From: Desulfonauticus sp.
Lineage (GTDB): Bacteria > Desulfobacterota > Desulfovibrionia > Desulfovibrionales > Desulfonatronovibrionaceae
Length of the DNA: 64,000 nucleotides
NCBI GenBank assembly: GCA_030950395.1
Contig: JAUZRP010000006.1
Coordinates: forward strand, 1 to 64,000
Direction: 5' to 3'
Below, one piece after another: positions 42,259-50,408 of this stretch. The notes under the pieces were generated by a model. That model did not search any database and was not told the DNA's origin. It saw only the letters and a program-made list of their open reading frames with translations. Position 1 is the stretch's first letter, and each line of letters begins with the position of its first letter. Both the position numbers and the translations under genes were made by a program.

Positions 42259-43832
42259 TGCAACGTATTTTTACAGATATTCTTATTATAGGAAGTGGAC
42301 TTTCTGGTTTAATAACAGCTCTTACTTTATCTCACTTGCCCATTCAGATCACGGTGATTACCGAAAGCTCATCTCTTGAAGAAAGCAACTCTTCCCTGGC
42401 ACAAGGAGGTATTGTCTATAAAAATCCTAAAGATTCCCCTCGTAAACTTGAACAAGATATTTTAAATGCTGGAGCAGGACAAAATTATATAAAAGCCATA
42501 CGTATTTTATGCCAACAGGGACCACAACTAATTGAAAAAATCTTATTTAACCAATTAAATATTTCTTTTACTAAAAAAAATAACGAATATTTACTTACTC
42601 AAGAAGGAGCACATAGCCTACCTAGAATCCTTTTTTGTAATGATTATACAGGCAAATCAATAATGCAAAAATTAATCCAGGCTATACAAAAAAAAACTAA
42701 CATAAACACCTTAACTGATCATCAGGCCATTGATTTAATCACCAGTCACCATCATTCTACCCTTCTAGAATTTAAATACCAACTGACTAATAAATGTCTG
42801 GGAGCCTATGTTTTGGATAAAAAGAAAAAAATAATAAAGACCATTTTAGCCCACTATACAGTATTAGCTACAGGAGGAATAGGTCAGGTATATCTACATA
42901 CGACAAACACACTAAACAGTGTTGGTTCTGGTATTAGCATGGCTTATAGAGCCGGATGCAAAATCCTAAATGCAGAGTATGTGCAATTTCATCCTACAGC
43001 CCTATTGCACATGGGACCTCAAACCTTTTTAATATCTGAAGCAGTACGGGGAGAAGGAGCCTTTTTAGTAAATCAAAAATTAGAACCTTTTATGGCCAAA
43101 TATCATTCTTTAAAAGATCTTGCCCCAAGAGATATTGTTTCTAGAGCCATTGTAGAAGAATTAAACCAACAAGAACAAAATTACGTTTATTTAAATATCA
43201 GTAAAGTAAAAAACTTTGCTACTCGCTTTCCTACCATTTATAACACCTGCAAAAAGTTACACATACCTATAGAAAAAGAACTCATTCCTGTTGTGCCAGC
43301 AGCTCACTATTTTTGTGGAGGGATATTGGTTGATCAAGATGGAAAAACTTCCCTGCCCCATCTTTTTGCTGTAGGAGAATGCAGTTGTACTGGGGTTCAT
43401 GGAGCAAATCGTCTGGCAAGCACATCTTTACTGGAAGCTCTAGTCTGGGGCTATAGGGCTGGCCAAAAAATAGCTAAATCCATCTCCAAAAATCAAACTA
43501 TCAAAAAAAAACGTTTACTAGATTCCATTCCTGATTGGCGTTACCCCAAAGCACCTTCTCTACCTGATCCTGCTCTTATTCAACAAGATTGGATAAACAT
43601 CAAAAATACAATGTGGAATTATGTAGGTATAATGAGAACTAAAAATAGATTAAAACGTGCCTTTGAAGATTTAAATACCTTAAACAAACGTATTCATGAC
43701 TTTTATAAAGAAGTTTATCCAACATCTAAATTAATAAAGTTATATCAAGCCTGTCAAACTGCATATATTGTTACTACTGCTGCCTTAAAGAATCAATCTA
43801 GCTTAGGCTGTCATTATTATAACACTAAATAA
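42258..43832 (+). CDS. nadB: L-aspartate oxidase
   Basis: NadB (524 residues) is a flavoenzyme oxidising aspartate to iminoaspartate; in anaerobes fumarate replaces oxygen as acceptor. The FAD motif is DILIIGSGLSGLITALTLS. SSLAQGGI, AEYVQFHPTALL, ISEAVRGEGAFL, PRDIVSRAI and the GECSCTGVHGANRLASTSLLE segment define the succinate dehydrogenase/NadB family. The C-terminal helical domain follows (MWNYVGIMRTKNRLKRA). Residues near RLLDSIPDW are the source of a 73-bp inverted copy upstream of nadC. Confidence 0.96.
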   Translation: MQRIFTDILIIGSGLSGLITALTLSHLPIQITVITESSSLEESNSSLAQGGIVYKNPKDSPRKLEQDILNAGAGQNYIKAIRILCQQGPQLIEKILFNQLNISFTKKNNEYLLTQEGAHSLPRILFCNDYTGKSIMQKLIQAIQKKTNINTLTDHQAIDLITSHHHSTLLEFKYQLTNKCLGAYVLDKKKKIIKTILAHYTVLATGGIGQVYLHTTNTLNSVGSGISMAYRAGCKILNAEYVQFHPTALLHMGPQTFLISEAVRGEGAFLVNQKLEPFMAKYHSLKDLAPRDIVSRAIVEELNQQEQNYVYLNISKVKNFATRFPTIYNTCKKLHIPIEKELIPVVPAAHYFCGGILVDQDGKTSLPHLFAVGECSCTGVHGANRLASTSLLEALVWGYRAGQKIAKSISKNQTIKKKRLLDSIPDWRYPKAPSLPDPALIQQDWINIKNTMWNYVGIMRTKNRLKRAFEDLNTLNKRIHDFYKEVYPTSKLIKLYQACQTAYIVTTAALKNQSSLGCHYYNTK

Positions 43833-43892
43833 TAACAGGACAACTACAACCCAAATACAGACAAATTAAAATTTTACTCTAAACTCCAAAAA

Positions 43893-44885
43893 ATGATAAA
43901 ATCTATAACCTTTTTAACTCAAGCGGGGACAACCCTTCCCAGTGTAAGATTTAGAGTAATACCTTACGTCCAAGAATGGCAAAAAAATGGCATCCAAACT
44001 CAATACTTTCGTATTCCCAAAACAGTTTTCAAAAGAATTCCATTTTATATTTCTCTTCCTTTTAGTAACATAATCATTATCCAAAAAAAACTTTTATCTA
44101 AAATAGAACTCTCCATACTACGGACCAAAACAAAAAAGTTGTGCTTTGACTTTGATGATGCCATATGGACCAACCATCCCAGTGTAAAAGTTACGCCAAA
44201 AATTTTACAAAAAAATATAAAAAACAAACATAGATTACAAACCATAGCCCAAAAAGCAGATTTAATCATTTGTGGCAATAACTATCTTAAACAAGCTATA
44301 AAAAAAGACGCTCAAAAAATTTTGGTATTACCTACGCCTATTGATACGAAAAAATATCATCCCATCTTTCAAAGACAAAAAAGTTCTAAACTTATTGTGG
44401 GTTGGATAGGGACAAATACTAATCTTTATTTTTTAAAAAAAATCCTTCCATTTATTTTAAATATTAAAGGAATTCAACTAAAAATTATTACCAACAAAAT
44501 CACAATAGCGCTACCAGATACAATTATTTATGAAAAATGGAATGCTAAATTCGAAGTAGAGCAAATATGCTCTTTGGATATAGGCCTTATGCCTCTTACA
44601 GATGACCCATATACCCAAGGCAAATGTGGATTTAAAATCTTACAATACATGGCGTGTGGTGTGGTCCCTATAGCATCATCCATAGGATTTAACCAAGAAA
44701 TTATCAGCCATGGTCAAAATGGATTTTTAGTAAACAAAGTCTCAGAATGGCCTTATTACATTGAACTATTAAAAAATTACCAAAAAAGACAAAAAATGGC
44801 TCTAAAAGCAAGGGAAACTGTTAAAAAAAATTTTGATCTAAGCGTCTGTTCTAAAAAATTTTTACATACCCTTAATCAATTATAA
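43893..44885 (+). CDS. Glycosyltransferase (GT-B fold, family 4-like)
   Basis: The 330-residue protein has an N-terminal domain starting SITFLTQAGTTLPSVRFRVIPY, a mid-protein GWIGTNTNLYFL loop and a C-terminal nucleotide-sugar domain with YTQGKCGFKILQYMACGVVPIAS. This matches GT-B transferases (GT4 group) that use nucleotide-activated sugars for surface glycans. Acceptor and sugar are unknown; the local rfbBD genes make rhamnose a possibility but that is conjecture. The LCFDFDDAIW segment is common in this subgroup. Confidence 0.85.
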   Translation: MIKSITFLTQAGTTLPSVRFRVIPYVQEWQKNGIQTQYFRIPKTVFKRIPFYISLPFSNIIIIQKKLLSKIELSILRTKTKKLCFDFDDAIWTNHPSVKVTPKILQKNIKNKHRLQTIAQKADLIICGNNYLKQAIKKDAQKILVLPTPIDTKKYHPIFQRQKSSKLIVGWIGTNTNLYFLKKILPFILNIKGIQLKIITNKITIALPDTIIYEKWNAKFEVEQICSLDIGLMPLTDDPYTQGKCGFKILQYMACGVVPIASSIGFNQEIISHGQNGFLVNKVSEWPYYIELLKNYQKRQKMALKARETVKKNFDLSVCSKKFLHTLNQL

Positions 44886-44897
44886 CCCTAAAACATA

Positions 44898-44937
44898 AAA
44901 ACATGCTTGCAAAAATAACTTTTGCAAGCATGTTTAA
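44898..44937. terminator. Long hairpin between glycosyltransferase and trpB2 (likely terminator)
   Basis: AAACATGCTTGCAAAA (44899-44914), loop ATAAC, TTTTGCAAGCATGTTT (44920-44935): a perfect 16-bp stem at a convergent gene end. T-runs are short on both sides, so termination efficiency is uncertain. Confidence 0.75.
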
Positions 44938-44940
44938 ATA

Positions 44941-44965
44941 AACTGCAAAAAACTCTTTTGCAGCC
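44941..44965. repeat. Short hairpin with the same ends as the dispersed element
   Basis: CTGCAAAA (44943-44950), AACTC, TTTTGCAG (44956-44963). The word AACTGCAAAAA equals the terminus of the dispersed elements, as if the two ends were joined with the middle deleted. Confidence 0.6.
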
Positions 44966-44971
44966 AGTCTG

Positions 44972-46348
44972 TTATATGCCTGTTGGAAACTTTGGAAAAT
45001 GTTCCAAAACTTTTAAAGATTCTTTAATCTTTTCTTCAGGATACTCGTAATCTTGGAGTTTGCCTTCTAAAAAAGCATCGTAAGATGCCAGATCAAAATG
45101 ACCATGTCCACTAAAACAAAACACTATGACCTTTTCTTCTCCTGTTTCCTTACACTTTAAGGCCTCGTCAATGGCTCCCTTGATAGCGTGGCTAGTCTCT
45201 GGAGCAGGTATGATACCTTCTGTTTGAGCAAACAAGACCGCTGCTTCAAAACAAGGATTTTGAGGATAAGCCCTAGGTTTAACTAAACCGTCTTTTACCA
45301 CCTGACACAACAAAGGAGCATCTCCATGGTACCTAAGTCCGCCAGCATGAATAGCTGGTGGTGAAAAAGAATGTCCCAATGTATGCATCAAAAGCAATGG
45401 AGTAAGGCCGGCAGTATCTCCAAAATCGTAAGTATAAGCTCCTTTGGTTAAGGTGGGACAACTAGTTGGCTCAACACCAATAACTTCTGCTTCCAATTTT
45501 CCTTCCATTATGTCACCCACAAACGGAAAAATAAACCCAGCAAAATTACTACCTCCGCCCACACATCCGATCAAAACATCTGGCTTTTCTTCGATTAACT
45601 CTAATTGTTTTTTAGCCTCAAGACCAATGACAGTCTGGTGCAACAACACATGGTTTAAAACACTGCCAAGGGCATAATTAGTGTCTTCGTGAGTAGCAGC
45701 ATCTTCTACCGCCTCAGAGATAGCAATACCTAAACTTCCTGGAGTATCAGGGTCTTTGGCAAGAATTTCTCGACCTGATCTGGTCCTGTCGGTGGGAGAA
45801 GGAAAAACCTCTCCACCCCAAATATGCATAAGACTTTTTCTAAAAGGCTTTTGTTCGTACGATACCTTTACCATATATACAGTGCACTTCAAGTCAAACA
45901 ACTTACAGGCAAAAGACAGCGCACTCCCCCACTGTCCCGCTCCAGTTTCCGTGGATAAACGAGTAATACCTGCTTTTTTGTTATAATATGCTTGCGCCAC
46001 TGCAGTATTGGGTTTATGACTTCCTGGAGGACTAACGCTCTCATCTTTAAAATAAATACGAGCAGGCGTTTTAAGGGCTTTTTCTAAATTCCTGGCTCGT
46101 CTTAAGGGAGTTGGTCTCCATAATTTATAAATCTCTCGTACTTCTTGAGGAATTTCAATCCAAGGTTCAGGGCTCATTTCCTGCTGAATAAGACTTTCAG
46201 GGAAAATAGGCGCAAGATCCTCTGGTTTAACCGGTTCTTTGGTTTTAGGATTAAGCGCTGGCGCGGGTGGCTTAGAAAGACGTGGTATAATATTATACCA
46301 GGCATTAGGTAAATCTTTTTCTGATAACAAAACTTTTACTTCATCCAT
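44972..46348 (-). CDS. trpB: Tryptophan synthase beta chain, TrpB2-type
   Basis: The protein (458 residues) is longer than TrpB1 and has the TrpB2 N-terminal extension ([18 protein letters not shown]) and the PLP lysine at 112 in [26 protein letters not shown] and the phosphate-binding [12 protein letters not shown] follow. TrpB2 joins indole and serine and often lacks a TrpA partner, acting in indole salvage. No trpA or other trp gene is in the window. GGAGGAG lies before the ATG. Its leader shares about 22 nt with that of hisD. Confidence 0.95.
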   Translation of the reverse strand: MDEVKVLLSEKDLPNAWYNIIPRLSKPPAPALNPKTKEPVKPEDLAPIFPESLIQQEMSPEPWIEIPQEVREIYKLWRPTPLRRARNLEKALKTPARIYFKDESVSPPGSHKPNTAVAQAYYNKKAGITRLSTETGAGQWGSALSFACKLFDLKCTVYMVKVSYEQKPFRKSLMHIWGGEVFPSPTDRTRSGREILAKDPDTPGSLGIAISEAVEDAATHEDTNYALGSVLNHVLLHQTVIGLEAKKQLELIEEKPDVLIGCVGGGSNFAGFIFPFVGDIMEGKLEAEVIGVEPTSCPTLTKGAYTYDFGDTAGLTPLLLMHTLGHSFSPPAIHAGGLRYHGDAPLLCQVVKDGLVKPRAYPQNPCFEAAVLFAQTEGIIPAPETSHAIKGAIDEALKCKETGEEKVIVFCFSGHGHFDLASYDAFLEGKLQDYEYPEEKIKESLKVLEHFPKFPTGI

Positions 46349-46376
46349 ATACTCCTCCTACGAATAATTTAGCTAT

Positions 46377-46955
46377 TTATATTTAAAAGGTTTTTATATA
46401 CAATTTTTTTAAAATTGGGGACAGAGGACTACATATTTTATAAGTCTAGGAGCTTCATTAGGAGTCTCCCAAAAAAAAATATTCTATATCCCTAGTGAAA
46501 AGCCAATGTTAATGCAAGGATTAATTTTATCTGACATCTCAAAAAACTAGCCATCAGGCCAAAACACATCCTCATATAGCCCAAACTCAATACGTCCCAA
46601 ACCTCCATACTCTCCAGGCCAATATAAAATACGAAAAAATAAAAGACGCTTTCATCTTGCTAACCTTAAACATAAAAGGGCGTTATCTTAAAACAATCCT
46701 AACAGCAAATGCCTATGAACTCCTAGAATTAAATAAAAAAACACAAAATATTTGTTTCCATAAAAAGCGATTAACTAAACATAAGAAGCGATATCTAAAC
46801 AACGACAAAACATTTCCAAAAACTACACAACTGCCTTTGAAATTACAGAATAGTCTTAGTGCTCTTTTACTTAAAACTTAGTTGTTGGAACCCATTCATC
46901 CGCCTTAGATAAACAATTTTTCACCCTATTACCTTTTTTAAACTATTTTTATGTC
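46377..46955. other. Gene-poor interval between trpB2 and wtpA
   Basis: About 600 bp with no gene I can support. The trpB2 promoter should lie at its left end. An open frame of 74 codons at 46,657-46,881 has lysine-rich, low-complexity content, no ribosome site and no recognisable domain. A GGGGACAGAGGACTAC word at 46,426 recalls REP-associated sequences but has no partner here. Confidence 0.45.
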
Positions 46956-46959
46956 TAAC

Positions 46960-46988
46960 TTGACACAAATAAGTAAATAAATTATCGT
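46960..46988 (+). promoter_or_regulatory. Predicted promoter of the tungstate transporter operon
   Basis: TTGACA (46960-46965), 17-nt spacer and TATCGT (46983-46988), 69 nt before the wtpA ATG. The -35 is perfect; the -10 keeps TAT--T only. Confidence 0.5.
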
Positions 46989-46995
46989 TATAAAT

Positions 46996-47028
46996 GTGAG
47001 TGTAAAACTGACACTCTTTTGCGCTCAC
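46996..47028 (+). promoter_or_regulatory. Leader hairpin(s) upstream of wtpA
   Basis: GAGTGT (46998-47003) pairs with ACACTC (47011-47016), followed by TTTT. GTGAG (46996-47000) could instead pair with CTCAC (47024-47028). The two pairings exclude each other, which would suit a weak leader switch, but the stems are short. Confidence 0.3.
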
Positions 47029-47056
47029 GCTCCCAAAACACAATAGGAGGTCTTTT

Positions 47057-48022
47057 ATGAAACATTTAGACAAAGGAAATGGTATCTTTCTTCTGTTCCT
47101 CTTAGTAACCTTGTTGGCCTTACCCAGGGCCACTTATGCCAGGCAACACAAAGTTATTATTTTTCATGCTGGCAGTTTAAGCGTACCTTTTGCCAAGATG
47201 GAAAAAGTTTTTGAACAAAAACATCCAGACATCGACGTTATTAGAGAGGCAGCAGGAAGTAGAGCCTGTGCGAGAAAGATAACAGAGCTTGGAAAAAAAG
47301 CAGATATCATGGCCAGTGCCGATTATAAAGTAATCAGCAACTTGCTTATGCCTAATTATGCCAATTTTAATGTGCTTTTTGCCACAAATGAGATGGCCAT
47401 TGCTTATACCACTCATTCTAAATATGCTAACGAGATTAATGCTCAAAACTGGACAGATATTTTCTTAAAACCAGGAGTAAAAATAGGACATTCAAATCCC
47501 AATTTAGACCCTTGTGGCTATAGAGCGGTTTTGGTAACTAAACTTGCAGGCATTTATTATCATAAACCAAACTTTTATAACCAACTTTTAGGCTATGGAG
47601 ATTATTATACAAATGGAGAAGAAAAAAAAGATAAGATAATAGTGAGACCCAAAGAAACTGATCTCTTAGGACTTCTAGAAGCAGGTAGTATAGATTATTT
47701 GTATATTTATAAATCAGTTGCCAAACAACATCATTTAAAATACATAACCTTGCCTGCACAGGTAAATCTGGGGAGTAAAAAATATGCTGACTTCTACAAA
47801 CAAGCAACTTTCAAAATTACAGGAAAAGAGCCCGGGAAATATATAGTAAAAAAAGGTGAACCTATGATTTATGGGATTACTATTCCCACTAATAGCCCAC
47901 ACAAAAAACAAGCCAAATTATTCCTGGACTTTGTGCTTTCTAAAGAAGGACAAAAAATTATGCTCGATGCTGGTCAAGGAGTAATAAATCCACCTAAAAT
48001 TTTAGGCCAAAAAAACTTTTAA
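47057..48022 (+). CDS. wtpA: Tungstate/molybdate ABC transporter substrate-binding protein
   Basis: WtpA (321 residues) has a cleavable signal peptide (LFLLVTLLALPRATYA) and the signature segments IIFHAGSLSVPF, REAAGSRACARKITELGK, IMASADYKVI and NPNLDPCGYRAVLV. This is the archaeal-type high-affinity tungstate binder rather than ModA or TupA. It captures oxyanion in the periplasm for WtpB/WtpC. Tungsten would supply formate dehydrogenases or aldehyde:ferredoxin oxidoreductases. TAGGAGG precedes the ATG. The gene order wtpA-wtpC-wtpB is unusual compared with wtpA-wtpB-wtpC. Confidence 0.94.
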   Translation: MKHLDKGNGIFLLFLLVTLLALPRATYARQHKVIIFHAGSLSVPFAKMEKVFEQKHPDIDVIREAAGSRACARKITELGKKADIMASADYKVISNLLMPNYANFNVLFATNEMAIAYTTHSKYANEINAQNWTDIFLKPGVKIGHSNPNLDPCGYRAVLVTKLAGIYYHKPNFYNQLLGYGDYYTNGEEKKDKIIVRPKETDLLGLLEAGSIDYLYIYKSVAKQHHLKYITLPAQVNLGSKKYADFYKQATFKITGKEPGKYIVKKGEPMIYGITIPTNSPHKKQAKLFLDFVLSKEGQKIMLDAGQGVINPPKILGQKNF

Positions 48023-48033
48023 ATGATTGATAA

Positions 48034-48067
48034 AGCGTTAAGCGTTAAACATTTAACGCTTAACGCT
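48034..48067 (+). repeat. 16-bp inverted repeat between wtpA and wtpC
   Basis: AGCGTTAAGCGTTAAA (48034-48049) and TTTAACGCTTAACGCT (48052-48067) are perfectly complementary, separated by CA. Each arm is itself a tandem AGCGTTA duplicate. It fills most of the 65-nt gap between wtpA and wtpC and could set transcript stability or bind a dimeric regulator. Confidence 0.92.
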
Positions 48068-48087
48068 AATCTTTATAATTACAGTTT

Positions 48088-48801
48088 ATGTTAAAAATAG
48101 AAAATCTTTCCCTACAAAAAGGCAGTTTCAAATTACAAAATATTAATTTTGAAATCAACGAAAGAGAGTATTTTATTTTATTGGGTAAAAATGGTAGTGG
48201 CAAAACTTTACTTTTAGAATCCATTGCAGGATTTCATAAAATAAAAGGAAAAATTCTTTTAAATGAAATAGAACTCAATAATTTACCACCTCAAAAAAGA
48301 CAAATAGGTTTTGTTTATCAAGACTTTGCCTTATTTCCTAATCTTAATGTCGAAAAAAATATTAGATTTTCTGAAAGATTTAAAAAGGTAGATAAAAAAC
48401 TTTTCCAAGATATTGTAGATTTTTTAGAATTAAATAAAATTTTAACCAGAAAAATAAATAATTTAAGTGGGGGAGAGAAACAAAGAGTTGCTTTAGCTAG
48501 AGCAATTTATTCTAATCCCCAAATACTGCTTTTAGACGAACCTTTAAGTGCAATAGATCCTCTGCTTAGAGAAGAAATAATAAAAAATTTAAAAGATATT
48601 GCTCAAAAATACAAAAAAACTATTCTTCACGTTACTCACGACCTAAAAGAAGCCACTTTTTTGGGCAATAAAATTGGTTTAATGGTCAATGGACACTTAG
48701 TTAAAGTAGGCGACAAACAAAATATTTTGTCTTCCTTTAACCAAACTTACTTACAAAAAAACATTTTTGAAAGTTACTTAAAGAAAAGTAAAAACGGCTA
48801 G
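48088..48801 (+). CDS. wtpC: Tungstate/molybdate ABC transporter ATP-binding protein
   Basis: The 237-residue ATPase shows Walker A LGKNGSGKTLL, the Q-loop VYQDFALFPNL, signature NLSGGEKQRVALARA and Walker B ILLLDEPLSAIDP, with the H-loop VTHDLKEA. It lacks the C-terminal regulatory TOBE/MOP domain seen in ModC, so feedback through that domain is absent. It energises WtpB. It is separated from wtpB by a 248-bp gap holding dispersed element copy C. Confidence 0.92.
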   Translation: MLKIENLSLQKGSFKLQNINFEINEREYFILLGKNGSGKTLLLESIAGFHKIKGKILLNEIELNNLPPQKRQIGFVYQDFALFPNLNVEKNIRFSERFKKVDKKLFQDIVDFLELNKILTRKINNLSGGEKQRVALARAIYSNPQILLLDEPLSAIDPLLREEIIKNLKDIAQKYKKTILHVTHDLKEATFLGNKIGLMVNGHLVKVGDKQNILSSFNQTYLQKNIFESYLKKSKNG

Positions 48802-48826
48802 TTTTTCACATTTCAGAATTTAAGAT

Positions 48827-48939
48827 GTAAGTGCAAAAAACCAGAATTTGCGTTTCTGATTAAATTGCCAAGTTGTAACAACCTTAAATTGTTGAAAAAA
48901 TTTTCTCATTGAACTTCTGTCTATTTTTTGCAGTTGCAT
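48827..48939 (-). repeat. Dispersed TGCAAAAA element, copy C (inverted)
   Basis: On the minus strand it starts CAACTGCAAAAAATAGACAG and contains GTTGTTACAACTTGGCAATT then TAATCAGAAACGCAAATTCTGG, ending TTTTTTGCACTTAC. About 113 bp. The outer flanks extend the inverted ends (AAGATG on the left, CATCTT on the right), giving terminal inverted repeats of about 20 bp. Confidence 0.88.
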
Positions 48940-49049
48940 CTTTAAAAACTAATTGCAAAAATGTAAAGATAAAACGAATAAATTGTATTATTTCAGAATT
49001 TAACCCAAATAATTTAACTCTGAGTTTTTTAACTACATTAGGTAAAAAA

Positions 49050-49778
49050 ATGAAAAAAATATTTATTTTTTTAGGTGCTATTATAATTCTTTTTTTTGCT
49101 CTTCCCATTTTTAAACTTATTTTCAATATTTCAGCACAAACTTATTTAAAAACTCTTCAGGATAAAGAAGTTCTAAACTCCATACTCTTGACTATGAGAG
49201 TATCTTTTCTTGGTGTCTTGACTGTATTGATTCTGGGTTTACCTTTGGCTTATGTCATCGCCAGAGAAGATTTTAAGTTTAAAAGTCTAATAGAGTCCAT
49301 TATAGATATTCCTACAATGTTGCCTCATACAGCAGCTGGTATTGCCTTACTAATTACTTTTAATAATAGAAACTTTCCCATTGTAGATACAACCTTTGGC
49401 ATTATGCTAGCAATGATGTTTTTATCCGCACCATATTTAATAAATTCTGCCAAAGAAGGTTTTAGAAAAGTAGATGTAAAATTAGAAAACGTAGCCCAAT
49501 CCCTTGGAGCTTCTCCTTTACAAACCTTTTTATTAATAACTATTCCTAATGCAAGAAAAGACATTATAAACGGTATGTTAATGATGTGGGCCAGAGGACT
49601 TGGCGAATTTGGAGCTGTAGTAATTATAACCTATCATCCTATGGTGACACCCATTTTAATTTACGATAGATTTAACAGTTTTGGGCTGAAATTTTCCGCT
49701 CCTGTAGCAGCCGTAATGATAATATTTTCTATCCTAATTTTTTTAATAATAAGATATTTTAACAATAAAATTACTTAA
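49050..49778 (+). CDS. wtpB: Tungstate/molybdate ABC transporter permease
   Basis: The permease (242 residues from ATG 49050) has about six hydrophobic spans (opening KKIFIFLGAIIILFFALPIF), then MRVSFLGVLTVLILGLPLAYVIA and the EAA-loop region AQSLGASPLQTFLLITIPNARKDI (shown in part). MWARGLGEFGAVVII follows, as in molybdate/tungstate permeases. The frame is open upstream to 48909, but that part lies in dispersed element copy C and has no hydrophobic start. An AGG is the only ribosome-site hint. It is bracketed by two inverted dispersed elements (copies C and D). Confidence 0.9.
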   Translation: MKKIFIFLGAIIILFFALPIFKLIFNISAQTYLKTLQDKEVLNSILLTMRVSFLGVLTVLILGLPLAYVIAREDFKFKSLIESIIDIPTMLPHTAAGIALLITFNNRNFPIVDTTFGIMLAMMFLSAPYLINSAKEGFRKVDVKLENVAQSLGASPLQTFLLITIPNARKDIINGMLMMWARGLGEFGAVVIITYHPMVTPILIYDRFNSFGLKFSAPVAAVMIIFSILIFLIIRYFNNKIT

Positions 49779-49802
49779 ACAAATGCCCTAAAAAGTATTT
49801 AA

Positions 49803-49940
49803 CAACTGCATTTTTAAATCCTAATGCAAAAACTAATTCAATTAGTTAGACAAAAATTTAACAATAATTTTTTTAATAATTTAAATTTAGTTACAGCGTG
49901 GGAATTTAATCAAAAACGCCAATTTTGGGCTTTTGCGGCT
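49803..49940 (+). repeat. Dispersed TGCAAAAA element, copy D
   Basis: It starts CAACTGCATTTTTAAATCCT and ends with AGTTACAGCGTGGGAATTTA, ATCAAAAACGCCAATTTTGG and GCTTTTGCGGCTAC. About 138 bp, same orientation as copies A and B, opposite to C. It lies between wtpB and the DUF4870-like gene. Confidence 0.85.
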
Positions 49941-50036
49941 ACGTCTCTCTACTGACCTTATTTACTTCAATTTACCTATTTACTTTTATTCAAGAAAGAT
50001 ATACTTTTTGAAAAAAATTAAAAAGAAGAAGGATTT

Positions 50037-50408
50037 ATGTCTAACCAAAACCTAAATAATCCTCCCAAAAAAAAAGAGGAAGGTTTAGTAAAAACTGCCA
50101 AAATGATTTATTTTCTCAACCTAGTATCCCTCGTAATAGGCATAACTAGTATTGTGGCAGTAGTAATGGCTTATATCTACAAAACTGACGACAATCCACA
50201 ATGGATTAATAGTCATTTTAGATGGCAAATAAGAACATTTTGGATAGGTTTTATTGCAGGATTCATTTCTGTCTTATTATGTATTATCCTTATAGGATAT
50301 CTTTTGTTAATTGGCCTGCTTGTGTGGTGGATAATAAGAAATGTAAAAGGTCTAAAATGGCTTTCAGAGCAAAAACCTGTTGAAAACGTTACTACTTATT
50401 TCTTCTAA
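50037..50408 (+). CDS. DUF4870-like small membrane protein
   Basis: The 123-residue protein has a hydrophilic N-terminus (NQNLNNPPKKKEEG) and three predicted membrane helices. The segment NSHFRWQIRTFWIGF between helices 1 and 2 is typical of small uncharacterised DUF4870/COG3671-type membrane proteins. GAAGGA lies before the ATG. It converges with, and overlaps by 17 nt, the DMT transporter gene on the other strand. Function unknown. Confidence 0.75.
   Translation: MSNQNLNNPPKKKEEGLVKTAKMIYFLNLVSLVIGITSIVAVVMAYIYKTDDNPQWINSHFRWQIRTFWIGFIAGFISVLLCIILIGYLLLIGLLVWWIIRNVKGLKWLSEQKPVENVTTYFF

Noticed and set aside
46657-46881. 74-codon frame upstream of wtpA
   Set aside because: No ribosome site, low-complexity Lys/Asn/Thr content, no recognisable domain, and short repeats (AAGCGAT...CTAAAC) suggest chance.
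48804-48999. Target-site duplication TTTCAGAATTTAA flanking element copy C
   Set aside because: The second copy is more than 50 bp beyond the element end, so it is not an adjacent duplication; probably chance in AT-rich sequence.
48909-49049. N-terminal extension of wtpB
   Set aside because: The extra 47 codons lie in or beside dispersed element copy C and lack a membrane helix; ATG 49050 starts the usual hydrophobic helix.
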